Below, in pieces: positions 5,564 to 9,309 of a stretch of DNA of 9,309 nucleotides (its first letter is position 1; each line of letters opens with the position of its first letter). This DNA is from Thermoanaerobacterales bacterium (GTDB taxonomy: Bacteria > Bacillota > Thermosediminibacteria > Thermosediminibacterales > Tepidanaerobacteraceae): the NCBI GenBank assembly GCA_012841995.1, contig DUTQ01000150.1, positions 1-9,309 on the forward strand, in the 5' to 3' direction. Under the pieces are notes generated by a model. That model ran no database searches, had not been told where the DNA came from, and worked only from the letters and a program-made list of their open reading frames with translations. Position numbers and translations under genes: made by a program.

Positions 5564-6841
5564 ATGCTGGACAAAAAATTCATCCGACAAAATCCGGAAA
5601 TTGTAAGACAAGCACTAGAAAAAAGAGGCGCAACAGCGGATTTAGATCGATTTTTGGAGCTCGATGAGAAGCGTCGCAACCTACTTTTTGATGTAGAGCA
5701 GCTAAAAGGGATTAGAAATCAAAAATCAGAGGAAATTGCCGCCAAGAAGAAAGCTGGGGAACCGGCAGAAGATCTCATCACAAAGATGAGGGAAGTCTCA
5801 ACTGAAATAAAACAAAAAGATGAAGAAATAAGTGGTATAGAAAAACAGCTCAATGATATTTTGCTATCCATACCTAATATACCTGATGATATGGTGCCTA
5901 TAGGTAAATCAGATGAAGATAATGTAGAGGTGCGCAGATGGGGAGAGCCGACGAGTTTTGGATTTAAACATAAAGCCCATTGGGATATAGGAGAAGATCT
6001 TGATATATTGGATTTTAATAGAGCTGGCAAAATCACTGGATCGAGATTTACTGTATATAAGGGTGCTGGAGCTAAATTAGAGCGGGCTTTAATCAATTTT
6101 ATGTTAGACCTTCATACAGAACAACACGGTTACAAGGAAGTTTTTCCGCCTTTTATGGTAAATAGAGACAGTATGATTGGAACCGGTCAGCTTCCAAAAT
6201 TCGAGATAGATGCATTTAAACTTTTCAATAATACAGATTACTTTTTAATACCTACTGCAGAAGTGCCCGTAACCAATTTACACAGGGAAGAAATATTAGA
6301 AAAAGAAGACATTCCTAAATATTATGTTGCGTACAGTGCTTGTTTTAGGGCAGAGGCAGGATCTGCAGGCAGGGATACTCGCGGGCTTATAAGGCAGCAT
6401 CAATTCAACAAGGTTGAGTTGGTTAAATTTGTGGAGCCACAGGATTCAATGGAAGAATTAGAAAAGCTCACACATGATGCTGAAGAAGTCCTGCAGCTTT
6501 TAGGGCTTCCATACAGGGTAGTAATACTGAGCACAGGTGACTTGGGATTTTCATCGGCAATAACATATGATATAGAAGTATGGATGCCAAGTTATAATCG
6601 TTATGTGGAGATATCCTCATGTAGTAATTTTAAAGATTATCAGGCAAGGCGTGCAAAAATCCAATATAGGCCTGGGAAAAAGGCAAAGGCTCAATATGTC
6701 CACACATTAAATGGTTCAGGGCTGGCTATTGGAAGGACTACAGCTGCAGTGCTAGAAAATTTCCAACAGGCAGATGGAAGCGTTGTAATTCCAGAGGTCT
6801 TAAGGCCATATATGAGGGGCATGGAGAAAATAACAAGGTAG
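5564..6841 (+). CDS. serS: Seryl-tRNA synthetase
   Basis: A full-length 425-aa class II aminoacyl-tRNA synthetase that charges tRNA-Ser (and tRNA-Sec where present) with serine in the cytoplasm. Residues ~1-110 form the N-terminal coiled-coil arm that grips the long variable arm of tRNA-Ser; its charged heptad-like stretch runs about 33-100. The catalytic core follows: TAEVPVTN (231-238, the serine-binding TxE), motif 2 from [14 protein letters not shown] (261-274) to RQHQF (277-281), and motif 3 at [18 protein letters not shown] (382-399) with the invariant GRT. ATG at 5564 has AGGAGG 7 nt upstream. It is regulated by the serine T-box and appears monocistronic. The function is secure. Confidence 0.98.
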   Translation: MLDKKFIRQNPEIVRQALEKRGATADLDRFLELDEKRRNLLFDVEQLKGIRNQKSEEIAAKKKAGEPAEDLITKMREVSTEIKQKDEEISGIEKQLNDILLSIPNIPDDMVPIGKSDEDNVEVRRWGEPTSFGFKHKAHWDIGEDLDILDFNRAGKITGSRFTVYKGAGAKLERALINFMLDLHTEQHGYKEVFPPFMVNRDSMIGTGQLPKFEIDAFKLFNNTDYFLIPTAEVPVTNLHREEILEKEDIPKYYVAYSACFRAEAGSAGRDTRGLIRQHQFNKVELVKFVEPQDSMEELEKLTHDAEEVLQLLGLPYRVVILSTGDLGFSSAITYDIEVWMPSYNRYVEISSCSNFKDYQARRAKIQYRPGKKAKAQYVHTLNGSGLAIGRTTAAVLENFQQADGSVVIPEVLRPYMRGMEKITR

Positions 6842-6871
6842 CACTTTTGTTTAAGTTAAAGGTAAAAATCA

Positions 6872-6896
6872 AAACCACCCGTAAAACGGGTGGTTT
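6872..6896. terminator. Hairpin between convergent serS and permease genes
   Basis: AAACCACCCGT (6872-6882) and ACGGGTGGTTT (6886-6896) form a perfect 11-bp stem with a 3-nt loop, 31 nt after the serS stop. On the + strand the T tract is short (TTTGCTCT); on the minus strand the stem is followed by the T-rich TTTTGATTTTTACC, so it could also stop transcription from the convergent permease. Termination in both directions is likely but not certain. Confidence 0.6.
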
Positions 6897-6902
6897 GCTC
6901 TA

Positions 6903-6942
6903 GCCCTATAAGGGCATGTTACTTGCAGGTGTCTTAAGACAC
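6903..6942. repeat. Two further palindromes next to the serS hairpin
   Basis: GCCCT (6903-6907) / AGGGC (6911-6915) is a 5-bp hairpin with loop ATA, and GTGTCTTAAGACAC (6929-6942) is a perfect 14-bp palindrome. With the preceding stem this makes three hairpins in 71 bp. The pattern resembles the structured ends of IS200/IS605-type elements, but no transposase remnant is visible. The remaining bases to the permease stop (6943-7056) show nothing else I can support. Confidence 0.4.
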
Positions 6943-7056
6943 TCTGAATTTGTCAGCCAACTGCTGTGCTATCTCACATCATCCCTAAAGGTATTTAATA
7001 ATAGTCTATTTTTGCTTTTGTGTTGTGAAAGGTTTATCGCCTGGTAATGTGTTGTT

Positions 7057-8448
7057 CTACATAAGAAACAAGACCGCCACACTAGTTGAAACAATCATCC
7101 CTACGACGACTGGAATAAAGTTTTTTCGAACTAGGTCTAGCACCGGTACACCAACAATTCCGGCAACAGCTACCAGAGAACTCCAAGCAATAATGGTTCC
7201 GCCGCCAGACCATATTGCACCCATTTGACCTATAGAGGCAAGAGCTGCTGCAACTGTCTGATTTCCCCCTGCCATGGCACCCGCCAAAGTTCCTGTCATC
7301 GGCAAACCGGAAAATCCTGAACCATCAAATCCTGTAATAATACCTAGTATCAGCATTCCGAAACCTGAGAAAAATCCTTCGGGTGGGATGGCCTTTGCCA
7401 ACATCTGTCCGATGTCAAACAAGTAACCGGGGGCACCTTCGCCCATAATGCTTACAACAGCTTCGGGGTTTCCCAGGAAAAAGAAACCTGCAATTGGGAG
7501 AATCTGCCCCATAATCTTAAACGCAAATACCAATCCATCTGTTAAGTGATCTGCTATGATATCTAAACCATTTTTTCCATCAACTAATAATGTTGCTATA
7601 GTCATGATAAGGATCGCAGTGCCTCCCAGAAGGGCGGAAGCATCGCCACCTTTTATATCAAAGACAAACATTGAGATTATAACACATGTCATACTTATTA
7701 TTAGCAGCCACACGAGAAAAGGAGCATAATTTGAGCCGCGTTTTTCTTCTGTTTGAAATTGCATAGCAGAATCTATCTTACCAGATGGATCTATTTCTGT
7801 TAGACCTTCATTCTGAAACTTGATAATCTCGTTTTTCATCATGATATATCCCATAACAAGTGCTACAACTCCGGTTATTAATGAGAGGATTGCCACATTA
7901 TTAATAACACATGAAACAGGGATACCGGCTGCTTTTGCAGAAAGCACTGGAGCACCTTGAATTATCATATCTCCTGAAAGAGCCATTCCCTGACCGGCTA
8001 GCGCCAATGCCATAGCTCCCACCATTGGGGGAAGCCCTGACTTTATTGCTGCCGGAACAAGTAACGCACCTATAAGTGGGACAGCAGGTGTAGGCCAGAA
8101 AAACAGAGAGATGACATATGTTGCTAAAACTATTATGATATAACTTATAAGTGGTGTGACCATAAACTTTCTAAGGGGAGCAACCAACATCTCATCAGCT
8201 CCAGTGACGCTTAAAGATTTTAACATGGCAAACATAAGAGCGATTATGACAAAAATGCTCCCTAACTCCCCTAAAGCTGCCATGTTTGCGTTGAATACTG
8301 TTGCTATAGCACCTACCAAAGAACCTTTAAAGATAAGACCTATTAAAAAAGTGGATATAATACAGGGAATAAGCACATTACGCCTTAATATCATTGTAAG
8401 GATGACAACAACAGTTCCGATAGCGTATATCCAGTGGGCTAGAGTCAT
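7057..8448 (-). CDS. IT-superfamily secondary transporter (GntP/CitM-like permease)
   Basis: A 463-aa membrane protein with about 11-12 hydrophobic segments in two halves, separated by a polar cytoplasmic-type loop (about 203-241, rich in Lys and Glu). This is the layout of ion-transporter superfamily permeases for organic anions (gluconate, citrate, C4-dicarboxylates). Landmarks: FFWPTPAVPLIGALLVPAA (116-134), reminiscent of the Pro-rich PTPGP segment of GntP; GQGMALSGD (152-160); GFDGSGFSGLP (373-383); and SGGGTIIAWSS (414-424). The similarity is by general form; I cannot name the subfamily or substrate. ATG at 8448 has AGGAGGG 8 nt upstream. It is divergent from the TM1266/hydF unit and convergent with serS. 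Confidence 0.75.
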   Translation of the reverse strand: MTLAHWIYAIGTVVVILTMILRRNVLIPCIISTFLIGLIFKGSLVGAIATVFNANMAALGELGSIFVIIALMFAMLKSLSVTGADEMLVAPLRKFMVTPLISYIIIVLATYVISLFFWPTPAVPLIGALLVPAAIKSGLPPMVGAMALALAGQGMALSGDMIIQGAPVLSAKAAGIPVSCVINNVAILSLITGVVALVMGYIMMKNEIIKFQNEGLTEIDPSGKIDSAMQFQTEEKRGSNYAPFLVWLLIISMTCVIISMFVFDIKGGDASALLGGTAILIMTIATLLVDGKNGLDIIADHLTDGLVFAFKIMGQILPIAGFFFLGNPEAVVSIMGEGAPGYLFDIGQMLAKAIPPEGFFSGFGMLILGIITGFDGSGFSGLPMTGTLAGAMAGGNQTVAAALASIGQMGAIWSGGGTIIAWSSLVAVAGIVGVPVLDLVRKNFIPVVVGMIVSTSVAVLFLM

Positions 8449-8507
8449 TTTTTAAACCCTCCTTTATGTTTTTTAACCTAAAAAAATTAAAATGCTTATG
8501 ATAAGAT

Positions 8508-8533
8508 ATTCTAAATTTTTCAGAAAAGTTCCT
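8508..8533 (-). promoter_or_regulatory. Possible sigma-H-like promoter of the permease
   Basis: On the minus strand AGGA (8533-8530) and GAAT (8511-8508) are 18 nt apart, as in the sigma-H consensus and close to the 17 nt seen before the Nudix gene. Two flanking consensus purines and one W position do not match. It lies 60 bp before the permease start. The same -10 region also reads TAGAAT, so a weak sigma-A promoter is an alternative. Confidence 0.3.
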
Positions 8534-8575
8534 AAAATGGAAGGGTCAGGCTTAATTTCTTAAATTAAATTTTAT

Positions 8576-8604
8576 TTGACATCATTACTGATAAGATGTA
8601 AAAT
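8576..8604 (+). promoter_or_regulatory. Sigma-A promoter of the TM1266-hydF unit
   Basis: A perfect -35 TTGACA (8576-8581), a 17-nt spacer and -10 TAAAAT (8599-8604). Transcription would begin near 8611, about 230 nt before the first start codon, so the mRNA has an unusually long leader. Confidence 0.8.
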
Positions 8605-8610
8605 AAAACT

Positions 8611-8803
8611 AATCTGATGTGTTGGATAGTTCTGATGCAGAGGATTAAAAAAGTCCATAAAGGCCTGTTTGCAAAGATTTACCTGAGCAAAAGGGCGGAG
8701 GACCACATGGGTTATTTCACTTACTGTTATTCTAGAGATTTTAACTAAATTTGTGAAATACAGAACATGAATGATGCCTTCAGCTTTTTGTTGGGGGTTT
8801 TTT
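8611..8803 (+). promoter_or_regulatory. Structured 5' leader of the TM1266-hydF mRNA, candidate riboswitch/attenuator
   Basis: The gene-free leader after the promoter can fold into an aptamer-like three-way junction. P1: ATGTG 8617-8621 / CACAT 8704-8708. A small hairpin: TCTG 8631-8634 / CAGA 8638-8641. A long arm: GTCC 8653-8656 / GGAC 8700-8703, continued by GCCTGTTTGC 8663-8672 / GCAAAAGGGC 8687-8696 (one G-U, one mismatch) with a 14-nt loop. Then an 8-bp hairpin TATTTCAC 8713-8720 / GTGAAATA 8753-8760, and a terminator-like hairpin. GTTCTG 8629-8634 could instead pair with CAGAAC 8761-8766, which would break the junction. I recognise no known riboswitch consensus in it. The pairings were found by eye. 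Confidence 0.5.
8777..8803 (+). terminator. Possible attenuator hairpin before the TM1266 gene
   Basis: CCTTCA (8777-8782) can pair with TGGGGG (8792-8797), including two G-U pairs, around a 9-nt loop, followed by six T (8798-8803). It is weak but sits between a structured leader and the ribosome binding site, where an attenuator is expected. Confidence 0.4.
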
Positions 8804-8841
8804 ATTTTGGCAATATGCAAACTTTAAAATGGAGGGTAAAA

Positions 8842-9090
8842 ATGGATAAGAGGATTGGTGTTGTAGGTATAGTGGTTGAAGATATAAACAGTGCTAATGA
8901 AGTCAATGCTATATTGCATGATTATTCACATATCATTGTTGGCAGAATGGGGATTCCATATAGAGAAAAAGAAGTGTCTGTTATCTCTCTTATAGTCGAT
9001 GGAAGTTCAGATGAAATCAGTGCAATGACAGGCAAACTGGGCAGAGTCAAAGACGTGAGTGTAAAATCCGCGATGGCAAAAAAAATTTAG
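8842..9090 (+). CDS. TM1266-family iron-only hydrogenase system putative regulator
   Basis: An 82-aa protein of the TM1266 family, small ACT-like / ferredoxin-fold proteins found with [FeFe]-hydrogenase maturation genes and presumed to be regulatory; no mechanism is established to my knowledge. The match to the 79-residue Thermotoga protein runs the full length: KRIGVVGIVVEDINSANEVN at the start, HDYSHIIVGRMGIPYREKEV in the middle (about 27-45), and TGKLGRVKDVSVK (63-75) at the end. ATG at 8842 has GGAGGG 5 nt upstream; the frame is open further 5' but that part lies in the structured leader and lacks a good site. hydF follows 57 bp downstream on the same strand, which supports the call and suggests an operon. 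Confidence 0.9.
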   Translation: MDKRIGVVGIVVEDINSANEVNAILHDYSHIIVGRMGIPYREKEVSVISLIVDGSSDEISAMTGKLGRVKDVSVKSAMAKKI

Positions 9091-9147
9091 TATCTTAAGA
9101 GATGAGGAGATTCACTAAAAGGGCTTCAAATGAAAGGGCGTGATACT

Positions 9148-9309
9148 ATGTTTGATACCCCGAGAGCAAATAGGCTTCACATAGCTTTGTTTGGCAGGAG
9201 AAATACAGGTAAATCCAGCTTAATAAACGCCATAACAGGTCAAGATATTGCACTTGTATCAAAACATGCCGGAACGACTACTGACCCTGTATACAAAGCG
9301 ATGGAACTC
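9148..9309 (+). CDS. hydF: [FeFe]-hydrogenase maturation GTPase HydF, N-terminal part
   Basis: The first 54 codons of HydF, the GTPase scaffold that assembles the 2Fe subcluster of the H-cluster (made by HydE and HydG) and delivers it to apo-hydrogenase. The start TPRANRLHIALFGRRNTGKS is typical: the Walker A (G1) motif is GRRNTGKS (16-23), and KHAGTTTDPVYKAMEL (39-54) contains the switch I threonines and the TTDPV signature. The [4Fe-4S]-binding C terminus lies beyond the window. I choose ATG at 9148 (AAAGGG 9133-9138 upstream) because HydF proteins begin only a few residues before TPR. An in-frame ATG at 9130, with AAAAGGG before it, would add six residues and is possible. Confidence 0.95.
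   Translation, partial: MFDTPRANRLHIALFGRRNTGKSSLINAITGQDIALVSKHAGTTTDPVYKAMEL

Noticed and set aside
8653..8710. Match of the leader to known riboswitches (c-di-GMP I/II, TPP, cobalamin, SAM-I, Moco, fluoride, ZTP, THF)
   Set aside because: None of the conserved core sequences I remember for these classes is present; only generic structure is shared.
8572..8820. Minus-strand frame of 82 codons over the hydrogenase-operon leader
   Set aside because: No ribosome binding site before its ATG, no recognisable domain, and it covers the promoter and structured leader of the opposite strand.
8767..8841. Longer TM1266 protein starting at an ATG in the leader
   Set aside because: The extra residues translate the terminator-like hairpin; the family begins at the ATG at 8842, which has GGAGGG in front.
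1..9309. CRISPR array, tRNA genes, prophage or complete insertion sequence
   Set aside because: No regularly spaced repeats, no tRNA-like cloverleaf, and no integrase or transposase frame were found on either strand.

Overview
The window looks like a chromosomal segment of a low-GC anaerobic Firmicute (class Clostridia). The grounds are the rRNA type, a serine T-box leader, AGGAGG-type ribosome binding sites, several TTG starts, a sigma-H-type promoter and [FeFe]-hydrogenase maturation genes. A Thermoanaerobacterales / Tepidanaerobacter-like host is my guess from overall resemblance and is not proven here.

Layout. (1) 1-484: the 3' end of a 23S rRNA, a 5S rRNA and a terminator close an rRNA operon on the + strand. 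(2) 561-2496: a MATE efflux pump followed by a MarR-family regulator, probably a regulator/pump pair, with an imperfect palindrome before the pump that could be the operator. (3) 2515-3037: a Nudix-fold protein with a degraded catalytic box behind a sigma-H-like promoter. (4) 3126-3592: a small minus-strand ORF (56 aa) ending in a long hairpin, then a gene-free stretch that can fold into a closed ~190-nt structure and ends in a bidirectional terminator; this is a candidate non-coding RNA. (5) 3601-5103, minus strand: a two-gene operon of an ECF transporter S component and a PurM/ThiL/HypE-superfamily ('AIR synthase-like') protein, with an extended -10 promoter. (6) 5193-6841: a seryl-tRNA synthetase under a well-formed promoter and a complete T-box riboswitch (specifier TCC, T-box UGGC, terminator). 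(7) 6872-6942: three consecutive hairpins between convergent genes. (8) 7057-8448, minus strand: a secondary transporter of the IT (GntP/CitM-like) type. (9) 8576-9309: a strong promoter, a ~230-nt structured leader, a TM1266-family [FeFe]-hydrogenase-associated protein and the start of hydF, which runs off the window.

How it fits together. Most of the window is housekeeping or small accessory functions. The part most worth following up is the leader before TM1266-hydF: a promoter, a region that can fold as a three-way junction, a second hairpin, and a hairpin with a U tract just before the ribosome binding site. This is the layout of a riboswitch or other attenuation element, and I do not recognise it as a known class. 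The unannotated structured RNA at 3371-3592 and the transporter/AIRS-enzyme operon are the next two.
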